Assembly: GCF_008364795.1 (NCBI RefSeq) | Contig: NZ_VTTM01000019.1 | Location: 1-48,659 of the forward strand | DNA: 48,659 nt | Origin: Azospirillum oryzae | GTDB lineage: Bacteria > Pseudomonadota > Alphaproteobacteria > Azospirillales > Azospirillaceae | Direction of reading: 5' to 3' | Part shown: positions 33,568-41,907 of the stretch, one piece after another | Layout of the letters: the number at the start of each line of letters is the position of its first letter | How positions within the stretch are numbered: position 1 is the stretch's first letter | Made by a program: the position numbers and the translations under genes | Notes under the pieces: generated by a model | What the model was told of the DNA's origin: nothing | The model's input: only the letters and a program-made list of their open reading frames with translations | Databases searched by the model: none

Positions 33568-35197
33568 CGAACCATTGACCCTGCCGGAGTACCGCGACAA
33601 CGCGTTCATCGAGCGGTTGCCGCCCATCCTGTCGACGGCGGAGGCTCTGGGGCAGTTGACCGATCTGCCCCAGTTCGACAAGGCGGAGCGGCGATTTCCC
33701 GCCCACTTGCGCGCCCATTGTGTTCAGCGCCTGGGGCGTTACTTCGACCCGCTCGACCGCCATCTGGTCTTGGAGGCGCGGTTCTCAATGCTGATCCGCC
33801 AGGGCTATCTCGCCCGCAACCCGACCAACGGCCACTATATCCGCCGGTTGCAGAACGCCCATGAGCGTCTTGAACAGTGCGACCTCGACACGGTCGTTCG
33901 TCACTCGATCGAGCCGACCGCCAACGGCTTTGCCATCGTCGGCTGCTCAGGCATCGGCAAGAGCCGGGGCATCGAACGGGTGCTGTCCCTCTACCCCCAG
34001 ATCATCCAGCATTCCCGGCCGTTCAGCCTGAAGCAGGTGGTTTGGTTGAAGCTGGACTGCCCCTACAAGGGGTCACCCAAACAGCTCTGTATCAATTTCT
34101 TCGCCGCGATGGACCGCCTGCTCGGCACCCGTTACCAGCGTAAATACGGCTCCACCCGCCACGGGGTGGACGAGATGATGGCGCGCATGGCCTACGTCGT
34201 CGAATTGCACGCGCTGGGCGTCTTGGTTGTCGATGAAATCCAACATTTGCGCCAGGCGCCGGGGGCGAGCCGCGACGATCTGCTGAATTTTCTGGTGACG
34301 CTGGTCAACACCATCGGCATCCCGGTTATGATCATCGGCACGCTGGCCGCCGTTCCGCTGCTGCAAAGCGCATTCCGTCAGGCGCGCCGTGCCAGCGGGA
34401 TGGGCAGCCTGACTTGGGAGCGGCTGCCATCCGGCCCGGCTTGGGACGGCTTCGTCGAGCGCATGTGGAGTTTTCAGTGGACGCGGGAACACACCCCGCT
34501 GACTGACGATATCCGGCATGTACTTTACCAGGAGACGCAAGGAATCGTCGATCTGGTGGTGAAGCTGTTCATGCTGGCCCAGGTCCATGCCATGCAACTC
34601 GGCGTCATGCGTGGCCGTGACGAAAAATTGGACGTTGGGTTGCTTCGCCACGTCGCCAGCGAAAACTTCGCACTGGTGGCTCCGATGATCGAGGCATTGC
34701 GGACCAACAACGCCAAGGCTCTGGTCCTGTTCGACGATCTCAGCCCGCTGCACGATCTCGTCCAGCAGACAATCGGCGACGCGACGGCACGGTTAACCAC
34801 TTTCGCAGCCTCAGCCGTGCCATCACGTGCGGCTGCTCCAATGCCAACAACGCCGGTGATCGAAGGGGATCGGGGGGCGCTGTTGCGAGCGATGGGAACG
34901 CTCGGGCTGGCGCCTGACATTGCCGAGCGCATCCTGTCCGAGATCCTTGCCGAAGCGCCAGGTCTCAACCCCATCGACGTGATCGGCCGGATTGCCGGCA
35001 AACTCCAGGATCGTGGACCGGAAATGCGCCCGGTGAAGCGGCGGGGCGTTCGGAAAGAGAAGGTCGATCCGCCGCCGCTTGACGCCGACGATTTGCGGTC
35101 GCTCGCGGCACGGGCGAAGACTGAGGAGCGCTCCGCCCACGCCATCTTCCTTGATGCCGGGGTGGTGAAGCCGCCGCTGGCGGATTTCGCCGCGTGA
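33548..35197 (+). CDS. tnsC: Tn7-like AAA+ regulator TnsC
   Basis: The 549-residue AAA+ ATPase links target selection to the TnsA/B transposase. It has Walker A GCSGIGKS at 132-139, Walker B LGVLVVDEIQHL (Asp-Glu near 229-230) and a following sensor region (GIPVMIIGTLAAVPLL). The length matches Tn7 TnsC rather than the short TnsC of CRISPR-associated elements. The extra N- and C-terminal parts are probably the TnsD and TnsA/B contact regions. Three in-frame ATGs (33548, 33551, 33554) are possible starts. Confidence 0.93.
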   Translation: MMMDNADEPLTLPEYRDNAFIERLPPILSTAEALGQLTDLPQFDKAERRFPAHLRAHCVQRLGRYFDPLDRHLVLEARFSMLIRQGYLARNPTNGHYIRRLQNAHERLEQCDLDTVVRHSIEPTANGFAIVGCSGIGKSRGIERVLSLYPQIIQHSRPFSLKQVVWLKLDCPYKGSPKQLCINFFAAMDRLLGTRYQRKYGSTRHGVDEMMARMAYVVELHALGVLVVDEIQHLRQAPGASRDDLLNFLVTLVNTIGIPVMIIGTLAAVPLLQSAFRQARRASGMGSLTWERLPSGPAWDGFVERMWSFQWTREHTPLTDDIRHVLYQETQGIVDLVVKLFMLAQVHAMQLGVMRGRDEKLDVGLLRHVASENFALVAPMIEALRTNNAKALVLFDDLSPLHDLVQQTIGDATARLTTFAASAVPSRAAAPMPTTPVIEGDRGALLRAMGTLGLAPDIAERILSEILAEAPGLNPIDVIGRIAGKLQDRGPEMRPVKRRGVRKEKVDPPPLDADDLRSLAARAKTEERSAHAIFLDAGVVKPPLADFAA

Positions 35198-35204
35198 GGG
35201 CGGG

Positions 35205-36140
35205 ATGCTGGCCTACTTCCCGGCTATCTATCCAGACGAAACGCTGTACAGCGTGGTGGCGCGTTATCATCAGCACACCGCATCCAACAGCGTGAAGGAA
35301 ACGCTGATCGAGCTATTCGGCCGCCGGACTGTGCGCCTGACGCCGGTCTCGGTTGGATGCCTTGGGGACCTCGCCCGTCGTCTGCCGTCGGACCGGGGCT
35401 TGACGGCTGAGCGGTTGGCGCTCTCCAACACCTTTTACCCCTACTGCGTGGCCTACGAGCCGGTACCGGTGCGTCACGCCATATTGAGGGGAATGATCCA
35501 TCCCGCCGCCGAGCGCGTCGACGCAGGTTGGGACATCGCCGCCAACCCCGCCCATTTTCCAGCCGTCCTGCGTGCTTGCGTGGTGTGCCTGGCGGAGGAT
35601 GTCGAACGGTTCGGCGAACCTTATTGGCGACGGGCGCATCAGTTGCCCGGCGTGATGGTCTGCCCGGAGCATGCCATTCCGTTATCCATTGCCGATGCAG
35701 CGGGTCGGCTAGCCGATGTCCAGGGCCTGATCCCGGCGGCAGCGATGTCTGACCTCACTGAAACGCCCATTCCGGCCTGGGCGCGGCACCGTCCGTGCGC
35801 CGCCTTGCTCTTGGACATCGCCCGTCGCTCTCACCGGGTGCTGTCGGCACTGCCGGCGGAGACGACAGCGTCGACCCGCCTCGACGCCTTGGCCGCACGG
35901 GGACTGACCAAGGGGCCGACACGGGTGGATCATCGGATGCTGTGTGAGGCCTACGTCGGGTTCGTAGGTCCGATCCGGTCGGTGCTGCCGGAGGCGGGGA
36001 GCACCAGCTGGCTGCGAGCGATGACGAATCTCGCAAGTCCGCCGATCCACCCCTTGCAACATATTCTGTTCGATCTGCTGCTCGAAACCCTTCCTGTCCT
36101 GGCCCGGTCGAATGCTCCCACGATGCCTCGCGGAGGGTAA
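35205..36140 (+). CDS. tniQ: Short TniQ/TnsD-like target selector, C-terminally truncated
   Basis: The 311-residue protein has the TnsD/TniQ N-terminus (YFPAIYPDETLYSVVARYHQ, then KETLIELFGRRTVRLTPVSV). A zinc site follows with Cys125, Cys128, His145, Cys153 and His156 (CVVC ... CPEH). It ends shortly after an HPLQHILFDLL segment. In full-length TnsD a similar HPLRHLL segment is followed by about 200 residues that bind the attachment site; these are missing here. No continuation is visible in any frame downstream. It may be a deleted TnsD or a natural short TniQ. It starts 8 bp after tnsC. Confidence 0.85.
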   Translation: MLAYFPAIYPDETLYSVVARYHQHTASNSVKETLIELFGRRTVRLTPVSVGCLGDLARRLPSDRGLTAERLALSNTFYPYCVAYEPVPVRHAILRGMIHPAAERVDAGWDIAANPAHFPAVLRACVVCLAEDVERFGEPYWRRAHQLPGVMVCPEHAIPLSIADAAGRLADVQGLIPAAAMSDLTETPIPAWARHRPCAALLLDIARRSHRVLSALPAETTASTRLDALAARGLTKGPTRVDHRMLCEAYVGFVGPIRSVLPEAGSTSWLRAMTNLASPPIHPLQHILFDLLLETLPVLARSNAPTMPRGG

Positions 36141-36307
36141 GCGAACGCACGTGATGACGCCCGAACCGAAAGGTGGGGGTGCCGGAGCCGGGAAGTACAG
36201 AGAAGCTTGTGAAAAATGCAGCAGTCAGATGATTTTCCCTCTATCGAAGTGGCTGACGTTGCCGATGCTCAGCAGATGGGTGGACTGGGTCGAACGCGGA
36301 CGAAATC

Positions 36308-37948
36308 ATGACTCTAGTAGTGCAGTTTCTCGAGCATCCAGTCGACCTGGAAATTTACTGGCTGGCCGGATTCCGAGAGACTGTGGATCACAAATGGCAG
36401 GTCTGCGCCGTCACCAGCGACATTGGTACTGGCGCCTTGAAGAAATGGTGGTTGCCGATCGGTTTTCTGCCATTACTTGCACCTGGCCACGCCTTTATCG
36501 GAGGCTATCGCTCTACCGTTCCGCGCTTTGGTCATACCATGCCGTTAAGGATTGACGATGTCGGGACTGGGGAGGAGGTAACGACAGCCGCAATTCCATC
36601 CGAGGTCTATTCCTTCGGCGGGCGCCGCCGCGGCATTCAGCGTTTGCTGCGCTACCGGCAGGGCGAACGGGTAATCCTAGTGCCAACCATTGAGATGGTC
36701 CGCTACCTGTTCCTGCACAACAAGACTATGGCCAACGCCCTGATGTGTCCGGGCGGAATCATGGAGTTTTATTACCCCGAAGAACCCGGCTTTCAATCGG
36801 ACCTTCATCTGCGCTTTACCAAGAGAATGCCTCGCTCCTGCCTGTCCGAGGCCTTTGTGAGCGAGTTCGCCTGGATTGCCGTCGATCCGGAAGGCCGCCG
36901 TTCTTGGGACAGCGTCTGTGACCGGACGGCTGGGCAGCAATACGTGAGCATCACCCCGCCCCGCCTGCTTGACTCCCGCTGGATGATACGTGCCATTGAA
37001 TGCGAGGGGACGATTCTGGTCCTTGAGATCCTGTCGATGACCGGCAAGCGCTTTCCTTGTGATGTGCTTCGCTATTCGCACCCCACCATCCGGAAAACCA
37101 AACTGTTCCGCCCGGCCGGCACCAAGTCACACCATCAGGACGAGGACGCTACAACGGCGGAGCCCATGAATGCCCATCATCCGGAAATCGACATCACGGC
37201 CGCCGGAAGCCGAACCAATGTCCGTCAGACTGCGCTCCATGTTCCGGCCAAGTTTGGGACTTTCGACCGCCTGATTCCTATCCACCGTGTAGTGCTTGAG
37301 GCACGCCCGACTTCCGATGCTTCGGACGAAACGGTTGAGCGGGCGCCATTCCGGCCGTCGCGCGACCGAGGACATCCGCGCCGGTTCCGTATCACTGTCA
37401 GCGTCGCCGAGGAGGATTCTTCCGACGCTCTTCCACCGATCGAATTTCATCTGCTGGAGCCCGCCGGACCGGACGAGGTAGGGGAGCTGGAACCGATGAT
37501 GACGGTGATCCGGCTGATGGCGGACGCGTTGCCGACCGTACACGTCGCCAGTTCACTGTGCCTCCTGAAGCCGGGCAGGGCGTTTTCCCTAACTGGTCGG
37601 TACCGCCGCTCCTGCCTGATCGCGCTCTTCACACCGAAGGCCGGGGTTCCGCTGGTGCTGATGACCGTCGATCACTCCGGCGAGCATGCCCTGTCAAGCC
37701 TCGCCTTGACCTACCGCCGCCCCTGCTCCTTTCAAGAGATGGAAGTACACCTTGCTGCGCTCTTGAATGGGTTGGTAGACAATGGCGGGCATTGGGACAT
37801 GGGTAGAGTGACGGATTGGAGTGATTTGGTCGCGGTGAGACGTTTGCCTAGGGTCCTTCGTTGCCGTGACCGATTCGAGGACGAGGACTATTTATCGGTA
37901 TGGGCTACGAAGCTCGGCATAAAGCTTGGTCTGATTGCTCGGGAGTAA
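36308..37948 (+). CDS. tnsE: TnsE-like transposition protein
   Basis: The 546-residue protein follows tniQ, the place and size of TnsE in Tn7 (538 residues). The N-terminal part shares the pattern IPxxExxRxLFLxN (here ILVPTIEMVRYLFLHN). Near the C-terminus (about 410-460) a segment with LLKPGRAFSLTG ... VPLVLMTVDHSGEHALSS parallels the Tn7 TnsE domain that binds DNA and the sliding clamp. The match is by eye from memory and divergence is strong. TnsE directs insertion into replicating or mobile DNA. The start codon is uncertain because there is no good ribosome-binding site. The 167 bp between tniQ and tnsE (36141-36307) hold no gene I can support. Confidence 0.75.
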   Translation: MTLVVQFLEHPVDLEIYWLAGFRETVDHKWQVCAVTSDIGTGALKKWWLPIGFLPLLAPGHAFIGGYRSTVPRFGHTMPLRIDDVGTGEEVTTAAIPSEVYSFGGRRRGIQRLLRYRQGERVILVPTIEMVRYLFLHNKTMANALMCPGGIMEFYYPEEPGFQSDLHLRFTKRMPRSCLSEAFVSEFAWIAVDPEGRRSWDSVCDRTAGQQYVSITPPRLLDSRWMIRAIECEGTILVLEILSMTGKRFPCDVLRYSHPTIRKTKLFRPAGTKSHHQDEDATTAEPMNAHHPEIDITAAGSRTNVRQTALHVPAKFGTFDRLIPIHRVVLEARPTSDASDETVERAPFRPSRDRGHPRRFRITVSVAEEDSSDALPPIEFHLLEPAGPDEVGELEPMMTVIRLMADALPTVHVASSLCLLKPGRAFSLTGRYRRSCLIALFTPKAGVPLVLMTVDHSGEHALSSLALTYRRPCSFQEMEVHLAALLNGLVDNGGHWDMGRVTDWSDLVAVRRLPRVLRCRDRFEDEDYLSVWATKLGIKLGLIARE

Positions 37949-37998
37949 TTTCGTGCGCCCGTGACCGCCATGAAAATATAGGCCATTTGTGGATGTTC

Positions 37999-38036
37999 GA
38001 CGCTGAGGCGAAGCGGGCTCCCAATGCCTCAGCGTC
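37999..38036. terminator. Hairpin after tnsE
   Basis: GACGCTGAGGC and GCCTCAGCGTC form an 11-bp stem with a 16-nt loop between the convergent tnsE and the small exported protein gene. There is no T-run, so it may be a terminator for both or simply the boundary of the tns operon. Confidence 0.45.
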
Positions 38037-38043
38037 GTGACGA

Positions 38044-38361
38044 TCAGTTCGGCAGTTCGGCAGTGGTGAAGGGCTCGCCCCAGGTGCCGTTGTGGCACTG
38101 CTGAAAGAGCGGCAGACCGGCATTGGCGCCTGACGTGAGGACGAAGTCGAGCTTCACGACGCCGCCGTTCGGATGAAAGCGGGACGATGAAAGACAGCCG
38201 GTCGGGTCCGCTTTCCACGCGGCCAAGGCTTCGGCAGTGCCGGAGGACATGGCGACAACGATACCGGGCGTGACGGTGGTACCGAACGGAACCGACGTGT
38301 CGGCGACGGCCGGGGAGGCCATCAGGAGCGCGATGAGGGAAACAGCGGGATAGCGTAGCAT
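38044..38361 (-). CDS. Small exported hypothetical protein
   Basis: The 105-residue protein starts with a signal peptide (MLRYPAVSLIALLMASPAVA, cleavage after AVA). The mature part of about 84 residues has two cysteines (DPTGCLSSSRF and FQQCHNGTW) that could form a disulfide. I recognise no family. It is the first cargo gene after tnsE and lies on the opposite strand, downstream of the ADP-ribosyltransferase gene. Confidence 0.65.
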   Translation of the reverse strand: MLRYPAVSLIALLMASPAVADTSVPFGTTVTPGIVVAMSSGTAEALAAWKADPTGCLSSSRFHPNGGVVKLDFVLTSGANAGLPLFQQCHNGTWGEPFTTAELPN

Positions 38362-38521
38362 GGTCGAAGCTTCTCGTCTGGTGGATGGGGGGTTCCAGAT
38401 GTTCAGATCGTTCCCAAGCAGCAGCTCGGCATTTGAAGCAGGACCAATCCCCGTTGCGCGCGGATCTGAGGCGCCTCAGCACACCGAACAACGTGATCAG
38501 CAATATTCAACGTAGCCCAGG

Positions 38522-39163
38522 TCAGAGATTGTTGCAGTCCAAATATCGCGTGGGGGGCTGTTGGTATTCCATCTCGTAGATAAACCCCGACTCTAGCCCC
38601 TCCGCCGTGTTGATCTGATCTGCGATAACTGCTGTGAGTTTCAGCGACGAGTGCGCAGGGAACAGGATCTCGCCTTCACGACCTGGCAAGTGACGCGCTG
38701 GTGAGCCAACGGGCACCGTGATCCTGGTCAACAGCGGGGCGAACCGAGGAATCCGGAACGTTGATGGGTAGACGAACCGTCCGGCCTCCACGGCGCACAT
38801 GCTGGTCGACAAGAAGCAGGGGACGTTCAGCACAGCGCCCACCTGCAGATTGCGAACCTGAGCGTCGCGCCGCCCCCATCCGCGCCATAGAATCGCGTCA
38901 TCCGTCGTGCACTGAACAACGCAAGCAGACTGAAGGCACCGGATGTGCGGCATCTCGTTGGCATCATCGGGTTCAGGCGTCTTCGCATGACGTCGATGCA
39001 GCGTCGCGATCATGCTGGTGCTGGATGCGCCGTATGCCTGGACCGCCAGTCGTTGATGATGGTCCAGAGAGGCCCCAGGAACGAGTTGATCTCCCAACTT
39101 ATTCAGCTGGTCGCGCTTATCCGCTTGGCTGAGATCTCGGACAAGATTGCTGACGTCGAACAC
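38522..39163 (-). CDS. Predicted ADP-ribosyltransferase (R-S-ExE class)
   Basis: The 213-residue protein shows the order of motifs of the ART superfamily. The catalytic Arg is in ILWRGWGRR (near 93). Next is GAVLNVPCFLSTSM with the STS motif (near 119). ITVPVGSPARHLPGREGEIL follows, with the E-G-E (ExE) pair near 164-166, and then FPAHSSLKLTAV. The N-terminal RLAVQAYGASSTSMIATL resembles the alpha-helical YTG-type lead-in of such enzymes. ExE suggests arginine as the target. There is no signal peptide, so it acts inside the cell or needs a delivery system. The start is GTG 39163, with CGGAG upstream. Identification is by motif only. Confidence 0.7.
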   Translation of the reverse strand: MFDVSNLVRDLSQADKRDQLNKLGDQLVPGASLDHHQRLAVQAYGASSTSMIATLHRRHAKTPEPDDANEMPHIRCLQSACVVQCTTDDAILWRGWGRRDAQVRNLQVGAVLNVPCFLSTSMCAVEAGRFVYPSTFRIPRFAPLLTRITVPVGSPARHLPGREGEILFPAHSSLKLTAVIADQINTAEGLESGFIYEMEYQQPPTRYLDCNNL

Positions 39164-39274
39164 TTAGAGCACTCCGAGAATTAGCGACCACCGACTACAG
39201 GGTATGGCCAATGTGTTGCACGTCTGAAGAGTGAGCCATCTCATTGCTGTTGTTATTGGGGATTTTCTGGATGA

Positions 39275-39619
39275 TCAGGCCCGTGTCATCCGAGCACGGT
39301 TATTAAGATTGACCTCAACCACCTCCAGCAAGTCCACACCCGGCGTGAGATGGGTTTGGAGGTGGTTGAGCAATGTCTTCGCGCTCGTGGTTGTCTTGAT
39401 CATCCAAGAGGAGGTAGAGGTGTGCCCTGCGTCCTCGAAATAGCTATTTGGCTCGGCTCCTTCAAAATCTCTCAGTTTGGCCACGACAGCCTCATACCGA
39501 TCATCACGGCTTCCGTTGGCCGTAGTCGTGTCCGCAAGCCGATAGGTGACGAGATAAGTCGTGGGAATCCCAAGAATTTCCTCTGCCAAGTTCCCCAGCG
39601 CGTAGTCGTTGCCCGACAT
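39275..39619 (-). CDS. Hypothetical cargo protein upstream of the ADP-ribosyltransferase
   Basis: The 114-residue protein is not recognised. It is polar, has no signal peptide and includes YLVTYRLADTTTANGSRDDR and a C-terminal VDLLEVVEVNLNN. ATG 39619 has CGGAG at a good distance; ATG 39625 lies too close to it. It lies 111 bp upstream of, and on the same strand as, the ADP-ribosyltransferase. Its small size and place make it a candidate antitoxin or immunity protein, but this is only inferred. Confidence 0.6.
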   Translation of the reverse strand: MSGNDYALGNLAEEILGIPTTYLVTYRLADTTTANGSRDDRYEAVVAKLRDFEGAEPNSYFEDAGHTSTSSWMIKTTTSAKTLLNHLQTHLTPGVDLLEVVEVNLNNRARMTRA

Positions 39620-39663
39620 TTTCATACTCCGTTTAATAGTCTTATGATTGGGGGCTTTCTGGA

Positions 39664-39960
39664 TTACTGCTGGATGGCGAGGTCGGGGCGCGTGGCGTTG
39701 TCGGCCTCAATCGCGTCCCAGAGGTCGCGTAACGCCTTCATCACTGCCGGAGAGCGCCCGCCGCCGCCGGCCAGCGAACAGAACTCGACGGAGGCAGTGT
39801 CGTCCTCCCATCCGGGCGTCGTGTGGTGGCTGTGCAGGTGGTAGGGCATCCCACGCGGAGCGGCGCCGATGGACAGGATGACGTCGCCGTCGTCATGGCG
39901 TGTCAGCACCAGGGCGCGTTCTGCGTTCATGTCACCGATGCGGCCGATGATGCGTGCCAT
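39664..39960 (-). CDS. Hypothetical cargo protein
   Basis: The 98-residue protein is not recognised. It has a His-rich segment (YHLHSHHTTPGWEDD) and a C-terminal helix (VMKALRDLWDAIEADNA). ATG 39960 is preceded by GAGGATCCGCACC; the frame runs upstream to 40104 but that part looks non-coding. It is the first gene of a four-gene minus-strand run that ends at 38044, divergent from the recombinase-like gene. Confidence 0.6.
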   Translation of the reverse strand: MARIIGRIGDMNAERALVLTRHDDGDVILSIGAAPRGMPYHLHSHHTTPGWEDDTASVEFCSLAGGGGRSPAVMKALRDLWDAIEADNATRPDLAIQQ

Positions 39961-40109
39961 GGTGCGGATCCTCGTGCAGCTGGCGGGGGGTATGTCGGCG
40001 CCTGCACCAGTGTCCTGCTGGTTGATGTGGCGCACCGCCTTTTCTCGCTTGTAAATATGCACTGTTATGTGCGACGATTCAAGCGCACTCAGAACCATGA
40101 ACAATAAAA

Positions 40110-40757
40110 ATGGACCGAGGGTATATTCGCCAGGATCGCACTGGGATGACAGTGGCCGACCAGCAATGCGCGCTTGCCGGTGCTGGCGTTCCTGTGGATG
40201 GCCAGCACGCGCCGGTCTACATTGACCGACTTCACGCTGCCGGCCGCAGAGCCAAGCGGCTCAAAGTCAGCGATCTCGACCAGCGTGAGCACTGCATCGC
40301 GGACGTGCGTGCCGGCGCTCGCATGGTCGTGGCGTCGCTCGACCGCATCGGCCTGTCGCATGAAGACATCGCCGCCGCGGTGGCGCGGGTGATCGGTAAG
40401 GGCGCCGCCGTCTACGATGCCACGGCGGGGCAGGAGTTGGGGCCGGAGACGCCAACCCCGGATGTGCTCACGGCCGTTGCGGCGGCGGCGAAGCGGCTGA
40501 AGGGGCAGCGCACCGCTCCGGCCCGGAAGGAACTGGATGAGCGCCGCAAAGCCGGGTCGGTTAAGAGCGGCCCCGTGTCGAAGATTGACCAGCTTCCGGC
40601 CGACAAGCGCGATGAGCTGCGGTGCGATTGGCTAGAGCGCCTAAGCCTGTCGCAGACGGCGCTGGAGAAGAAATGGGGCATGGCCCGCAACACCATGCGC
40701 AAGGCGTTCGGTGACCGCGGCGCTCCGCGGGGACGCCGGAAGAAGCAATCTGCTTAA
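40110..40757 (+). CDS. Serine-recombinase-like protein lacking the catalytic serine
   Basis: The 215-residue protein resembles a resolvase/invertase: GYIRQDRTGMTVADQQCALA aligns with GYARVSTDDQTVENQ..AL, then VVASLDRIGLSHEDIAAAVA aligns with the LDRLGRS block. The C-terminal part has an HTH (LSQTALEKKWGMARNTMRKAFG). The catalytic Ser position (RVST) is Asp-Arg here, and the second Arg of DRLGR is Leu. It is probably inactive as a recombinase and may instead bind DNA as a regulator or structural factor. It lies 11 bp upstream of the Abi_C gene and so is probably in the same operon. No good ribosome-binding site is visible. Confidence 0.65.
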   Translation: MDRGYIRQDRTGMTVADQQCALAGAGVPVDGQHAPVYIDRLHAAGRRAKRLKVSDLDQREHCIADVRAGARMVVASLDRIGLSHEDIAAAVARVIGKGAAVYDATAGQELGPETPTPDVLTAVAAAAKRLKGQRTAPARKELDERRKAGSVKSGPVSKIDQLPADKRDELRCDWLERLSLSQTALEKKWGMARNTMRKAFGDRGAPRGRRKKQSA

Positions 40758-40768
40758 GGAGAAATCGT

Positions 40769-41584
40769 ATGTCGAGAGGATTGCCGGAGCACGTCAGTGA
40801 CGATCCTGATCTCATCAAGCGCCTGAAGATCGCCCTGAAACAAGCGTTCGTCGCGCGCTTTAACGAATCTGATTGGAAGGAGTTAGCGCTTGTAATGGAT
40901 CTTGAAGAGGAGATCCGTGAACACCCACGCTTCCTTCGGAGCTGCCAGTGGGGGGACCCGGACTATGATGGTCATGTTCTCGATCTGGTGGACGTGATTT
41001 TCTTCAAACGTGCCAGTCGTGTCGGCGAGATTCTCGCTCTTCCGAAAATTGCGGCATGGTTCCACTCCAACGCGGACGACCTGCTTGAACTATGGAAAGG
41101 ACAACCCGATCCACTGGTTGATGCGTTGGCTCATGGGCTCGACGAACTCACAACCGCGTCGAGTGGACTGGACATCGACGTCTACAAGCGCCGCATCAGC
41201 GACGCGTTGCCAAACGATCCCGCTCAGGCTGTTGGATCGACCAAAGACATGCTTGAGGCGGTGATGCGTACCATTCTCGCAGAGCGCGGTGATCCGAATC
41301 CTTCCAGACATGAGTTTCCAAGCCTAACTAGCGCGTGTCTTGCGCAACTCGGGCTGAATCAAGGGCCGCCGAACTCTGAATGGGACAAGCTACGCAACGG
41401 GATCATTTCTAACGCCTCGAAGACAGTGGGCGCGATTGGCATGTTGCGCAACCTCGGTGGTACCGGACATGGACGGGTGCTTGGCCAAGCACCGGATATC
41501 TCAACCGAAGACGCGCAACTGGTGGCGGCAACGGGCTTCATTTTGGCGGCATGGTTGTTGAGGCATCATCGTCACGGAGATTAG
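40769..41584 (+). CDS. Abortive-infection protein with Abi_C domain
   Basis: The 271-residue protein has a C-terminal Abi_C-type domain. AQAVGSTKDMLEAVMRTILA is followed by a variable part, then SKTVGAIGMLRNLGGTGHGR with the GTGHGR core, and AQLVAATGFILAAWLLRHH. The N-terminal 130 residues are helical and polar and I do not assign them to a family. Abi_C proteins occur in phage-defence systems and are thought to work by RNA cleavage or growth arrest. ATG 40769 has AAGGAG at a good distance. A long hairpin follows the stop. Confidence 0.78.
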   Translation: MSRGLPEHVSDDPDLIKRLKIALKQAFVARFNESDWKELALVMDLEEEIREHPRFLRSCQWGDPDYDGHVLDLVDVIFFKRASRVGEILALPKIAAWFHSNADDLLELWKGQPDPLVDALAHGLDELTTASSGLDIDVYKRRISDALPNDPAQAVGSTKDMLEAVMRTILAERGDPNPSRHEFPSLTSACLAQLGLNQGPPNSEWDKLRNGIISNASKTVGAIGMLRNLGGTGHGRVLGQAPDISTEDAQLVAATGFILAAWLLRHHRHGD

Positions 41585-41604
41585 TCGAGAGACTACAAAT
41601 AGCT

Positions 41605-41670
41605 GAGGTTTGACCCCAGTTTGATGTGCCCTACAGTTTGTAGCCCTTCATCAAACTGGGGTCAAACCTC
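41605..41670. repeat. 22-bp perfect inverted repeat with inner hairpin
   Basis: Arms 41605-41626 (starting GAGGTTTGACCCC) and 41649-41670 are perfect inverted copies. The 22-nt loop contains a second small stem CTACA-GTT-TGTAG. It begins 21 bp after the Abi_C stop. It could be a strong terminator, a miniature inverted-repeat element or a structured RNA. Confidence 0.85.
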
Positions 41671-41688
41671 TAGGATAGGAGCTTAACG

Positions 41689-41877
41689 GTGAGAAACGCA
41701 CCGGCGTTCGTGCTCATTGTCTTGGTTGCATTTCTGGCACACCGAGTAGCAGTGCTCGAAAACCAACGTTACGCGCTTCAGACTGGCATGTGTGAACGGA
41801 CCAGCGTCGGTTGCCTGGATACCATCCAGACCAGAACTTCTTGGCTCTGGAATTTCATCTACGGCATTACCGGGTAA
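41689..41877 (+). CDS. Small membrane protein
   Basis: The 62-residue protein starts at GTG 41689 with AGGAGC upstream. Its N-terminus is one membrane helix (APAFVLIVLVAFLAHRVAVL), and the rest is short and polar with two cysteines. I recognise no family. It could be a small toxin, a holin-like protein or a regulator. The long inverted repeat ends just 18 bp upstream. Confidence 0.5.
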   Translation: MRNAPAFVLIVLVAFLAHRVAVLENQRYALQTGMCERTSVGCLDTIQTRTSWLWNFIYGITG

Positions 41878-41907
41878 AGAGGGATCGCAAACCCAGCAAA
41901 GGAGGGG

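Noticed and set aside
36112..36555. 147-residue frame bridging tniQ and tnsE as a possible missing TnsD C-terminus
   Set aside because: Its sequence shows no TnsD-like features, it overlaps the tnsE start, and it begins inside tniQ in another frame.
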